A stretch of DNA of 6,305 nucleotides from Gammaproteobacteria bacterium (lineage in GTDB: Bacteria > Pseudomonadota > Gammaproteobacteria > Pseudomonadales > Pseudomonadaceae). How positions within the stretch are numbered: position 1 is the first letter of the stretch; the number at the start of each line of letters is the position of its first letter. The notes beneath the pieces are model-generated. The model ran no database searches and was not told the DNA's origin. It saw only the letters and a program-made list of their open reading frames with translations. Positions 1-5,864 of the stretch are shown here, piece after piece. Location of the stretch: positions 1 to 6,305 of the forward strand of contig JAAZJF010000241.1 in assembly GCA_012800475.1 (NCBI GenBank), in the 5' to 3' direction. Made by a program: the position numbers and the translations under genes.

Positions 1-282
1 GAGCTAGTAAACAATTTAATCGTCATGCGACAAACTACCCAACCACACAAATGATCAATAAGTACCTCGTGCGTACTGCGTCAAGCGAAGCCATGGATGG
101 CGCAGCGCCCGACTTTGAGCGGGACGCTCCGTGGAGGGAAAAGCAGCATGCACGAGGTACGACCTGCACCCATCTGGTTCTAAATCGCACTCACTTTGCT
201 ACGCAGCTTGATGAAGGATTAACCAATCAAGAGTCATATACACCGCACTTCGAGATACCGCCTGCACCAGTCTCGCTGCAAA
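1..282. other. gene-free left flank, downstream of the Nif3-like gene
   Basis: No reading frame here looks like a real gene. One plus-strand frame (51-404) stays open, but its product is low-complexity, rich in His, Gln, Thr and Pro, and its second half lies antisense to the well-conserved end of the Nif3-like gene, so I treat it as spurious. The stretch contains the long hairpin element at 62-160, listed separately. It also holds a small inverted repeat, CTTGAT (207-212) and ATCAAG (226-231), downstream of the Nif3-like stop codon in the direction of transcription. No T-run follows on the minus strand, so the small repeat is not a convincing intrinsic terminator. Bases 1-61 show nothing I can name. 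Confidence 0.6.
62..160. repeat. 99-nt imperfect inverted repeat folding into one long hairpin
   Basis: The outer arms are GTACCTCGTGC (62-72) and GCACGAGGTAC (150-160), an exact 11-bp match. Pairing continues inward to 81/141 with one G-U pair and two mismatches. After an internal loop (82-90 against 135-140), CCATGG (91-96) pairs with CCGTGG (129-134). AGCGCCCG (104-111) then pairs with CGGG-A-CGCT (120-128), with A124 bulged, leaving an 8-nt terminal loop. Nested pairing over the whole length suggests selection for a folded structure. It could be a dispersed repeat of REP or MITE type, or a structured RNA. I see no target-site duplication, no transposase and no integron attC end motifs. 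The family is not recognised. Confidence 0.6.
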
Positions 283-1041
283 TCACACCGGATTGTCACA
301 CTCAACATACTGATGCTCAATCCCAAACCGCTCAGCCAACCACTCACCCAGCGCCTGCACACCATAACGCTCAGTCGCATGATGCCCCGCAGCAAAAAAA
401 CTGATGCCATTTTCACGCGCCTCATGAAACGTACGCTCCGACACCTCACCCGTAATATAAGCATCCACACCCGCCGCAATCGCCTGCTCAAGATAACCCT
501 GCGCGCCACCCGTACACCACGCCACATGCTTAATCAGCTGCCCATGATCCACCACCAAAGGCGCACGCTGCAAAGCCCCCTCAATACGCGTCGCAAACTC
601 ACTCGCCGACAGCGCCACATCCAATTCACCCACCAACCCCACATTACGCGGATTATTAGGCTCCAACGGCCCCGTCACCGTCAAACCCAAACGCTGCGCC
701 AATTGCACGTTATTACCCACCACAGGATGCACATCCAACGGCAAATGATAGGCCAGTAGATTGATATCATGCGCCAACAGCGCCTTAATCCGCCGCTGCT
801 TCATGCCCACAATGGCTTGATCCTCACCCTTCCAGAAATAACCGTGATGCACCAAAAGCGCATCCGCTTGCAGCTCAATCGCCGCATCAATCAACGCCTG
901 ACTGGCCGTTACGCCACTGACAATACGCTGGATACGTGATTTACCCTCCACCTGCAAACCATTGGGACAATAATCACTGATAGCACTCACATTCAGAAAC
1001 TGCTCAAGATCCTGCACAAGAAGGTTGCGCTCAACAAACAT
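283..1041 (-). CDS. Nif3/YbgI-like dinuclear metal-centre protein
   Basis: The 252-residue product has the usual length of the short Nif3 family (E. coli YbgI is about 247), without the inserted domain of the longer forms. Family motifs are clear: DYCPNGLQVEG near residues 23-33, LVHHGYFWKG (63-72), HLPLDVHP (99-106), TGEVSE (197-202) and GHHATERYG (219-227). The expected ligands of the two-metal site are all present: His65, His66, Asp103, His220 and Glu224, matching H63, H64, D101, H215 and E219 of YbgI. Family members form toroidal hexamers in the cytosol. Roles as a GTP cyclohydrolase-like hydrolase or in DNA repair have been proposed, but the substrate is not settled. The ATG is supported by AAGGAAGA just upstream. 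The gene is divergent from algW; a weak minus-strand -10, TAAAAT (plus 1070-1075), is the best promoter candidate I found. Confidence 0.95.
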   Translation of the reverse strand: MFVERNLLVQDLEQFLNVSAISDYCPNGLQVEGKSRIQRIVSGVTASQALIDAAIELQADALLVHHGYFWKGEDQAIVGMKQRRIKALLAHDINLLAYHLPLDVHPVVGNNVQLAQRLGLTVTGPLEPNNPRNVGLVGELDVALSASEFATRIEGALQRAPLVVDHGQLIKHVAWCTGGAQGYLEQAIAAGVDAYITGEVSERTFHEARENGISFFAAGHHATERYGVQALGEWLAERFGIEHQYVECDNPV

Positions 1042-1068
1042 AATTCTTCCTTAGTCGTAAATGGGTAG

Positions 1069-1097
1069 TATTTTAATTCACTTGCGCATCCTATAAT
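1069..1097 (+). promoter_or_regulatory. candidate sigma-70 promoter for algW
   Basis: A perfect -10 hexamer, TATAAT, lies at 1092-1097. The -35 position 17 bp upstream is only TATTTT (1069-1074), so the promoter is supported mainly by its -10. Transcription would begin near 1104 and give a leader of about 124 nt before the algW ATG at 1228. I found no convincing AlgU-type (GAACTT / TCTGA) promoter in this gap. The region is shared with the divergent Nif3-like gene. Confidence 0.4.
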
Positions 1098-1227
1098 GCA
1101 TTTTGCTAGTGTGGCTGAGGATGCCAGCGCTTTAAAGCCCAAGTCTACAGCAGGTTAATTTTTACCGTGTGTCGCAACCCTTAGGTGAATGAGTTGAGTT
1201 GTTTTAAATCGGGAACTGTCTATTAAT

Positions 1228-2367
1228 ATGTCACACATTTTTAAAGTGTACGGCTGGCCCTTACTGGTCGGCGTCTTAGTGGCATTGCTACTGATAGAGC
1301 GTTTTCCGCATTGGGTTGGATTGCCCACGGCCGACTTGCATATTCAGCAAGCACCCGCGTACACGCATCGTGCTGGCAGTGCTCCGGCCTCATATGCCGA
1401 TGCCGTGAGCCATGCCTCACCTGCAGTGGCTAACTTATACACCGCAAAAGTCGTCAGTCGGCCTGAGCATCCGCTCTATAGCGACCCGACATTTAAACAG
1501 TTTTATGGTGATAGTTTACCCCGTCAAAAGCGCATGGAGTCCAGTTTAGGAACAGCCGTTTTGATGAGCAAAGAAGGCTATTTACTCACCAATAACCACG
1601 TCACAGCGGGTGCTGATCAAATCATCGTGGCGCTCAAAGACGGGCGCGAAACCTTAGCGCGCGTGATCGGCAGTGATCCAGAAACCGACTTAGCCGTCTT
1701 GAAAATTGATCTACCCGATTTGCCCGCCATCACCTTAGGTCGCTCAGACACCATTCGCATTGGCGATGTGGTACTGGCCATTGGTAACCCGTTTGGAGTG
1801 GGGCAAACCGTGACCATGGGCATTATCAGTGCCACGGGGCGTAACCAGTTGGGCCTCAATACCTATGAAGACTTTATTCAAACCGATGCAGCGATTAACC
1901 CCGGTAACTCAGGTGGCGCATTGGTGGATGCACAAGGCAATTTACTAGGGATTAATACCGCGATTTTTTCCCGCTCCGGCGGTTCACAAGGCATAGGCTT
2001 TGCTATCCCGGTCAAGCTGGCCATCGATGTGATGCGCTCGATTGTAGAAAAAGGGCAGGTGGTGCGCGGCTGGTTAGGGCTGGAAGTGCAAGCACTCACG
2101 CCAGAGCTGGCTGAATCCTTTGGTTTACTCGACAGCCCAGGCATCTTGGTCGCTGGCGTCTATCGTGAAGGGCCCGCAGCAAAAGCAGGTCTGCAGCCTG
2201 GGGATATTATTCTAAAAATTGCTCAAGAAGATGCGCTTGATGGCCGCACAACGATGAATCAAGTGGCGCTGATGATGCCCGGGCATGATATTCAATTGGA
2301 TATTTTGCGTAACGGCCAGCCACACTCGCTCACTGCAGTGATTGGTGTGCGCCCACCTTCAGATTAA
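1228..2367 (+). CDS. algW: AlgW, DegS-type periplasmic serine protease
   Basis: This inner-membrane-anchored protease of the HtrA family is the first-site protease of the envelope stress pathway. In Pseudomonas it senses misfolded outer-membrane proteins through its PDZ domain and cuts the anti-sigma factor MucA, freeing AlgU/RpoE (family knowledge). The 379-residue product has one N-terminal membrane segment (about 9-23) followed by a periplasmic trypsin-like domain. The catalytic triad is intact: His124 in TNNHVTAG, Asp154 in DPETDLAVLKID, and Ser228 in NPGNSGG. A single PDZ domain spans about 281-370, including GWLGLEVQAL; one PDZ rather than two separates it from DegP/MucD. From memory the sequence tracks P. 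aeruginosa AlgW along its whole length, including the ten residues before Trp10, which fixes the ATG. No good Shine-Dalgarno lies at normal distance; the nearest is GGGA, about 14 nt upstream. mucA and algU are not in this window. Confidence 0.95.
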   Translation: MSHIFKVYGWPLLVGVLVALLLIERFPHWVGLPTADLHIQQAPAYTHRAGSAPASYADAVSHASPAVANLYTAKVVSRPEHPLYSDPTFKQFYGDSLPRQKRMESSLGTAVLMSKEGYLLTNNHVTAGADQIIVALKDGRETLARVIGSDPETDLAVLKIDLPDLPAITLGRSDTIRIGDVVLAIGNPFGVGQTVTMGIISATGRNQLGLNTYEDFIQTDAAINPGNSGGALVDAQGNLLGINTAIFSRSGGSQGIGFAIPVKLAIDVMRSIVEKGQVVRGWLGLEVQALTPELAESFGLLDSPGILVAGVYREGPAAKAGLQPGDIILKIAQEDALDGRTTMNQVALMMPGHDIQLDILRNGQPHSLTAVIGVRPPSD

Positions 2368-2425
2368 CGCTTGCGGGCTTCAGTGGCTCGCGCAGGCCCT
2401 GAGTGATGCTCATCTTTGCGCTGCA

Positions 2426-2449
2426 AATCAGCGGCTCAATGGGCTGATT
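2426..2449. repeat. 7-bp inverted repeat downstream of algW
   Basis: AATCAGC (2426-2432) and GCTGATT (2443-2449) form a perfect 7-bp stem with a 10-nt loop in the algW 3' region, before the T-rich terminator. It has no T-run of its own, so it could stabilise the algW message end or be chance. Confidence 0.35.
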
Positions 2450-2465
2450 AGCTTAGAATCTAGGC

Positions 2466-2500
2466 ACAAAAAAAGGAGCACTTGAGGCTCCTTTTTTTGT
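2466..2500. terminator. bidirectional rho-independent terminator, algW / zapG
   Basis: Arms at 2466-2479 and 2487-2500 pair perfectly over 14 bp: AC, seven A, GGAGC against GCTCC, seven T, GT. The loop is the 7-nt ACTTGAG. The stem carries a T-run after the GC core on the plus strand and, through the A-run, another on the minus strand, so it can end both converging genes. It lies 98 nt past the algW stop and 18 nt past the zapG stop. Confidence 0.92.
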
Positions 2501-2518
2501 AAATTGATACACAAACGA

Positions 2519-2965
2519 TCAGCGCTTTAAGCCATAACCTTCAGCTAACATGCTTGGATCACCTTCGTGTTTTTGCGCGTAATCACGGGGTGGTTCAGCG
2601 GCCAGATCAAACTGACTGTCATGCTGAGGTTTGAGACGCTCACGCGGACGTGAATCGTCGACCAAACTGGCCATTAAACGCTCACGTGTGACTTCGTCTA
2701 AAGCTAAACGCTCAGCTCCAGTGGATAAATGTTCTTGCACATCTTGATAGTTTTGCGTCAGTTTTTTTACTAATGATGCCGTGGTATTAAAATGCGTGAC
2801 CACTTCACTTTGATAGCTATCAAAACGTTCCTGTAGCTCATCCAGCTGATGCTGAGTTTTGCCAGGTGCTGTACGTTGCAATACGCGTGCTAAAATAACA
2901 CCGATAACAATTCCACCCACTAAAGTGAGTGCTGGGATTATCCAAACGGGGAGTGACTGTTCCAC
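2519..2965 (-). CDS. zapG: ZapG/YhcB (DUF1043) inner-membrane division protein
   Basis: This 148-residue protein has a single N-terminal membrane helix (about 7-28, with the glycine-rich LVGGIVIGVILARVL). A cytoplasmic coiled coil (about 38-83) follows, then a disordered charged tail. The segment around 59-85, HFNTTASLVKKLTQNYQDVQEHLSTGA, is the typical conserved core of YhcB. In E. coli this protein, renamed ZapG or LapD, interacts with divisome and elongasome components and helps coordinate envelope growth and division; that role is carried over here by family. The start codon is GTG, supported by AGAGGAAG a few bases upstream on the minus strand. It ends beside the terminator shared with algW. 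In P. aeruginosa, as I recall it, zapG also sits next to the hydrolase and trpS, so this part of the order is conserved. Confidence 0.92.
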   Translation of the reverse strand: MEQSLPVWIIPALTLVGGIVIGVILARVLQRTAPGKTQHQLDELQERFDSYQSEVVTHFNTTASLVKKLTQNYQDVQEHLSTGAERLALDEVTRERLMASLVDDSRPRERLKPQHDSQFDLAAEPPRDYAQKHEGDPSMLAEGYGLKR

Positions 2966-3008
2966 AAGACTTCCTCTTTAAACGGCTTTGCTTTACGTTA
3001 ACCACTTC

Positions 3009-3045
3009 TGCCTGTTCTGTACAGCTTCGAACAGGCACCTAGGTG
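3009..3045. promoter_or_regulatory. inverted repeat plus palindrome in the zapG/hydrolase divergent promoter
   Basis: TGCCTGTTC (3009-3017) and GAACAGGCA (3029-3037) form a perfect 9-bp stem with an 11-nt loop. It overlaps by two bases a perfect 10-bp palindrome, CACCTAGGTG (3036-3045). The loop side carries the smaller palindromes CTGTACAG (3017-3024) and TTCGAA (3026-3031). Placed in a 150-bp gap between divergent genes and just upstream of a candidate promoter, this fits an operator for a dimeric regulator; no T-run follows, so it is not a terminator. The regulator is unknown. Confidence 0.4.
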
Positions 3046-3073
3046 TCACAGTATCAGCTTTTTTGAGCATACT
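3045..3073 (+). promoter_or_regulatory. candidate sigma-70 promoter for hydrolase-trpS
   Basis: GTCACA (3045-3050, 4 of 6 with TTGACA) is separated by 17 bp from CATACT (3068-3073, 4 of 6 with TATAAT). The start would be near 3080, leaving a leader of about 38 nt to the GTG at 3118. The -35 touches the CACCTAGGTG palindrome, so a protein bound there would be expected to block RNA polymerase. Confidence 0.3.
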
Positions 3074-3107
3074 TGCCACTAGACAAATATACCCCAGAAG
3101 GGGTCAC

Positions 3108-3111
3108 GGAG
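3108..3111 (+). promoter_or_regulatory. Shine-Dalgarno site deciding the hydrolase start
   Basis: GGAG lies 6 nt before GTG 3118 and 12 nt before ATG 3124. The first spacing is ideal and the second long, so the site favours the GTG start by two codons. The upstream in-frame TTG at 3073 has no such site. Confidence 0.5.
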
Positions 3112-3117
3112 TCCTTT

Positions 3118-3747
3118 GTGTTTATGCGTGAAAATCCTGTCCTAATTGATGGCCCTGTGGGTGTGTTAGAAGCACTGCATCAGCCTGTGACTGATGCCCA
3201 TGGGATTGCTTTGATATGCCATCCTAACCCGAGCCAAGGCGGCACGATGCTCAATAAAGTCGTGTCGACCTTGCAGCGCACTGCGCGTGATAGCGGTTTG
3301 GCTACGTTACGCTTTAATTATCGTGGCACCGGTCACAGTGCTGGCAGCCATGATATGAATCGCGGTGAAGTGGATGATGCTCAAGCCGCGTTAGCTTGGT
3401 TGCAAGAGCAGCACCCAGGTTTACCTATTTATCTTTTAGGTTTTTCCTTTGGTGGTTTTGTTGCAGGTAGCTTGTCGGGCCGCTTAGAGCAGGCCGGTAC
3501 GGCGGTTAAACAGCTGTATTTAGTCGCGCCTGCGGTGATGCGTTTGGACGCAGAGCATGCTTTGGCCAGCCAGTGTCAGCTGGCGGTGATTCAGCCTGAA
3601 GACGATGAAGTCATTGATCCGCAGATGGTATATCAGTGGTCAGCTGCATTAAGTCAGCCCCATGAGCTGTTAAAAGTGGCAGAATGTGGGCACTTTTTCC
3701 ATGGCCGACTGCCCGAGCTAAAGCAGCTCGTTGCCGAACGCCTTTAA
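3118..3747 (+). CDS. alpha/beta-hydrolase family protein (COG2945-like)
   Basis: A cytosolic single-domain alpha/beta hydrolase of 209 residues (207 from ATG 3124). Numbered from the GTG, the nucleophile elbow GFSFGG (108-113) gives Ser110. The acid is probably Asp163 in PEDDEVID and the base His192 in CGHFFHGR. The N-terminal CHPNPSQGGTMLNKVV (about 34-49) and FNYRGTGHSAGSH (66-78) are the oxyanion-hole and strand regions typical of this small dienelactone-hydrolase-like group. No signal peptide or membrane segment is visible. The substrate is unknown; an esterase or acyl hydrolase activity is likely, a precise reaction is not supported. The stop is 24 bp before trpS with no terminator between, so the two are probably cotranscribed; a matching pair occurs in P. 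aeruginosa as I recall it. The frame is open from TTG 3073, but residues before the GTG look non-coding. Confidence 0.9.
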   Translation: MFMRENPVLIDGPVGVLEALHQPVTDAHGIALICHPNPSQGGTMLNKVVSTLQRTARDSGLATLRFNYRGTGHSAGSHDMNRGEVDDAQAALAWLQEQHPGLPIYLLGFSFGGFVAGSLSGRLEQAGTAVKQLYLVAPAVMRLDAEHALASQCQLAVIQPEDDEVIDPQMVYQWSAALSQPHELLKVAECGHFFHGRLPELKQLVAERL

Positions 3748-3771
3748 TTTTTAGAACTGATTGAGTACATC

Positions 3772-5118
3772 ATGAGCACGCGAGTTTTAACTGGAATTAC
3801 CACCACTGGCACGCCGCATTTAGGTAACTATGCCGGCGCAATTCGCCCAGCGATTGCTGCCAGCCAAGTCGATAATGTGGAGTCGTTTTACTTCTTAGCC
3901 GATTACCATGCGCTGATTAAGTGCGATGATCCGGCGCGTATTCAGCGTTCGCGCTTAGAAATCGCCGCCACCTGGCTGGCTGGTGGTTTGGATGTGGAAC
4001 GCGCCACTTTTTATCGCCAGTCCGATATTCCAGAGATCACTGAACTGATGTGGCTGCTGACCTGCGTAGCGGGCAAAGGCCTGTTAAACCGTGCGCATGC
4101 CTACAAAGCTTCGGTGGATCAGAATGAGGCGGCAGGACTGGATCCTGATGCGGGTGTGACCATGGGCTTGTTCAGCTATCCGGTACTGATGGCTGCGGAT
4201 ATTTTGATGTTCAACGCCACCAAGGTTCCAGTGGGGCGCGACCAAGTGCAGCACGTGGAAATGGCGCGTGATATTGGTCAGCGCTTTAACCATCTATTTG
4301 GTCAGGGTCGTGAGTTGTTTGCGATGCCTGAAGCGGTGATCGAAGAAGATGTCGCCACGTTGCCCGGTTTAGATGGCCGTAAGATGTCAAAAAGCTATGA
4401 CAATACCATTCCGTTATTCTCCTCAAGTAAAGAATTGAAAAGCGCCATTTCGCGCTTTGTCACTGACTCAAAGTTACCTGGCGAGCCTAAAGACCCAGAC
4501 AACTCCCACCTGTTTACCTTGTATCAAGCGTTTTCCACCAGCGCTGAGCAAGCCGTTATGCGCGCAGATTTAACCGCAGGTTTAGCTTGGGGTGAAGCCA
4601 AGCAGCGCTTGTTTACCTTGCTTGATGAGCAGTTGGCTGAGCCGCGTGAGCGTTACCATGACTTTATGGCCAAGCCCAACGACATGGAAGATATCTTGCA
4701 AGCGGGTGCAGTTAAAGCACGTAAAGTGGCTACGCCTTTTTTAGCGCAGTTGCGTGAAGCAGTGGGTTTGCGCAGTTTTGCTGTGCAGGGCACTGATGTG
4801 ACGACCAGCAAGAAAAAAGCTAAAAAAGCCAGCCGTGTGGTCAGCTTTAAAGACGAGGAAGGCTTTCGTTTCCGCATTTTAAGTGTCGCAGGCGAAGATT
4901 TAGTCTTGTCGAAAGCTTTTGCTGATGGCCGCAGTGCGGGCATGGCATCCAAGCATGTGCAAACAGCGCAAGAGGCTTTAGATATACGCGATACTGATCA
5001 GCAGTTGAGTATTTGGTTTGAGGGCGAGTGCATTGCGCAAAGCCAAACCTATAGCAGTGCTGAGTTATGTGCGGCAGCGCTGGTTGAGTTACGTAACGCT
5101 TTGACCACTGAAAGCTGA
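3772..5118 (+). CDS. trpS: tryptophanyl-tRNA synthetase with C-terminal extension
   Basis: This class Ic aminoacyl-tRNA synthetase charges tRNA-Trp with tryptophan using ATP in the cytosol. The HIGH signature appears as TPHLGNY (14-20) and the KMSKS loop as GRKMSKSYDN (202-211). The PVGRDQVQHVEMARDI segment (153-168), typical of TrpRS, is present. The canonical catalytic and anticodon-binding core ends near residue 336, about the full length of the E. coli enzyme (334). A Lys-rich linker (347-353, KKKAKKA) then leads to an extra domain of about 95 residues, 354-448. That tail, with VVSFKDEEGFRFRIL and GEDLVLSKAFADG, resembles the small YegP/DUF1508 fold by eye. The long form of 448 residues is what I recall for Pseudomonas TrpS. 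The ATG is set by the conserved N-terminus; the Shine-Dalgarno is weak (TTGAG). No trp leader peptide or attenuator is visible. Confidence 0.97.
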   Translation: MSTRVLTGITTTGTPHLGNYAGAIRPAIAASQVDNVESFYFLADYHALIKCDDPARIQRSRLEIAATWLAGGLDVERATFYRQSDIPEITELMWLLTCVAGKGLLNRAHAYKASVDQNEAAGLDPDAGVTMGLFSYPVLMAADILMFNATKVPVGRDQVQHVEMARDIGQRFNHLFGQGRELFAMPEAVIEEDVATLPGLDGRKMSKSYDNTIPLFSSSKELKSAISRFVTDSKLPGEPKDPDNSHLFTLYQAFSTSAEQAVMRADLTAGLAWGEAKQRLFTLLDEQLAEPRERYHDFMAKPNDMEDILQAGAVKARKVATPFLAQLREAVGLRSFAVQGTDVTTSKKKAKKASRVVSFKDEEGFRFRILSVAGEDLVLSKAFADGRSAGMASKHVQTAQEALDIRDTDQQLSIWFEGECIAQSQTYSSAELCAAALVELRNALTTES

Positions 5119-5129
5119 TCTTGATCAGC
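5114..5129. repeat. inverted repeat spanning the trpS stop codon
   Basis: GCTGATC (5114-5120) and GATCAGC (5123-5129) are exact inverted 7-mers separated by TT; the trpS stop codon lies inside the left arm. As RNA this forms a 6-bp stem with a CTTG loop. No T-run follows. Confidence 0.4.
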
Positions 5130-5172
5130 ACGCCTTACTCATCAAGGTAGGCCGTGTTGTGCCATATAAAAT

Positions 5173-5188
5173 AGTGTTTTGTAACACT
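5173..5188. repeat. small hairpin in the trpS 3' region
   Basis: AGTGTT (5173-5178) and AACACT (5183-5188) pair around a TTGT loop, just before the main terminator. Alone it is weak and may be chance. Confidence 0.25.
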
Positions 5189-5198
5189 GTCAGACAAT

Positions 5199-5227
5199 AA
5201 AAAACGGAGCTTATGGCTCCGTTTTTT
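5199..5227. terminator. bidirectional rho-independent terminator, trpS / dksA
   Basis: Six A plus CGGAGC (5199-5210) pair with GCTCCG plus six T (5216-5227) across the 5-nt loop TTATG, a perfect 12-bp stem with T-runs on both strands. It lies 80 nt after the trpS stop and 17 nt after the dksA stop, so it can end both transcripts. It has the same design as the terminator at 2466-2500 (GGAGC core flanked by A-run and T-run). Confidence 0.93.
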
Positions 5228-5244
5228 GTGGTGCTGCGTTGGTA

Positions 5245-5688
5245 TCACGAGCCCATCTGTTTCTCTTTGATTTCTGCTAGAGTTTTGCAGTCGATGCACA
5301 GTGTTGCTGTTGGGCGTGCTTCGAGACGGCGTATGCCGATTTCGACGCCACAGGCATCACACCAGCCGTAATCATCTTCTTTGATGAGTTCGATGGTTTC
5401 ATCAATTTTCTTAATCAGTTTACGCTCGCGGTCACGGGTGCGCAGTTCAAGACTGAACTCTTCTTCTTGACTGGCGCGGTCCGCTGGATCTGGAAAGTTT
5501 GCCGCTTCATCCTTCATATGAGTCACGGTGCGATCCACTTCTTCCATTAACTCCTGTTTCCAGATGTTTAAAATGTTAGTGAAGTGGGCGCGCATCTTTT
5601 CGCTCATATACTCTTCATCCTTAGCTAATTCATAAGGTGCAAAAGTATTGTCTAATGGGTTGCTTGGGTTTTCAGTTGTCTTGGGCAT
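5245..5688 (-). CDS. dksA: DksA, RNA polymerase-binding stringent response factor
   Basis: DksA enters the secondary channel of RNA polymerase and, with ppGpp, represses rRNA promoters and activates amino-acid and stress genes (family knowledge). The 147-residue length is close to E. coli DksA (151). The coiled coil runs about 32-105 and its tip carries FPDPADRA (65-72), so Asp67, Asp70 and Ala72 match the functional D71, D74 and A76 of E. coli. A four-cysteine zinc finger is present: CDAC (110-113) and CIDC (131-134), which makes this the canonical zinc-binding form, not the Cys-poor DksA2. The C-terminal KTLAEIKEKQM is conserved; the first 25 residues are variable, as usual. The ATG follows AGAGGCGG at good distance. 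It lies downstream of miaB on the same strand with a 176-bp gap that has its own candidate promoter. Confidence 0.97.
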   Translation of the reverse strand: MPKTTENPSNPLDNTFAPYELAKDEEYMSEKMRAHFTNILNIWKQELMEEVDRTVTHMKDEAANFPDPADRASQEEEFSLELRTRDRERKLIKKIDETIELIKEDDYGWCDACGVEIGIRRLEARPTATLCIDCKTLAEIKEKQMGS

Positions 5689-5699
5689 AGGTCCGCCTC

Positions 5700-5734
5700 T
5701 TAAACGCTCTAAATCACTACGTAATAAGCGTTAA
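5700..5734 (-). promoter_or_regulatory. possible leader hairpin next to the dksA ribosome-binding site
   Basis: On the plus strand TTAAACGCT (5700-5708) and AGCGTTAA (5727-5734) are inverted apart from one extra A. In the dksA message this would be an 8-bp stem with a bulge and an 18-nt loop. It ends directly at the AGAGG of the Shine-Dalgarno (complement of 5696-5700) without covering it. A role in translation control is possible but unproven. Confidence 0.3.
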
Positions 5735-5823
5735 TCAGTTCCCTGAATAACGACCTCTACGCTCACAAGCGGGCGAACTTAGCAGGGTTTTATGGAATAA
5801 GCCAGTTTAATCTTATCCTGAAC

Positions 5824-5851
5824 AGTATTTTATTCACTAAAACGCTGTCTA
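5824..5851 (-). promoter_or_regulatory. candidate sigma-70 promoter for dksA
   Basis: Read on the minus strand, TAGACA (complement of 5846-5851, 5 of 6 with TTGACA) and AATACT (complement of 5824-5829, 4 of 6 with TATAAT) are 16 bp apart. The start would fall near 5817, giving a dksA leader of about 128 nt. It begins right after the miaB stop, where I see no intrinsic terminator, so readthrough from miaB may add to dksA expression. Confidence 0.35.
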
Positions 5852-5864
5852 GAGGCCTAAGGTC

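Noticed and set aside
62..160. Integron attC site
   Set aside because: The long imperfect hairpin is suggestive, but the RYYYAAC / GTTRRRY end motifs are absent and there is no integrase or gene cassette beside it.
207..231. Intrinsic terminator for the Nif3-like gene
   Set aside because: The CTTGAT/ATCAAG stem is short and no T-run follows on the minus strand.
51..404. Plus-strand open frame of 117 codons
   Set aside because: Low-complexity His/Gln/Thr/Pro-rich product, half of it through the long hairpin and half antisense to the conserved C-terminus of the Nif3-like protein; no good ribosome-binding site.
313..759. Plus-strand open frame of 148 codons rich in Arg, Thr and His
   Set aside because: Antisense shadow of the Nif3-like gene, which has every family motif and metal ligand.
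3009..3037. LexA (SOS) box, suggested by CTGT...ACAG
   Set aside because: The spacing is CTG-N7-CAG instead of the CTG-N10-CAG of gammaproteobacterial LexA sites.
4653..5131. Minus-strand open frames within trpS
   Set aside because: Antisense shadows of the TrpS C-terminal region; no conserved features and no ribosome-binding sites.
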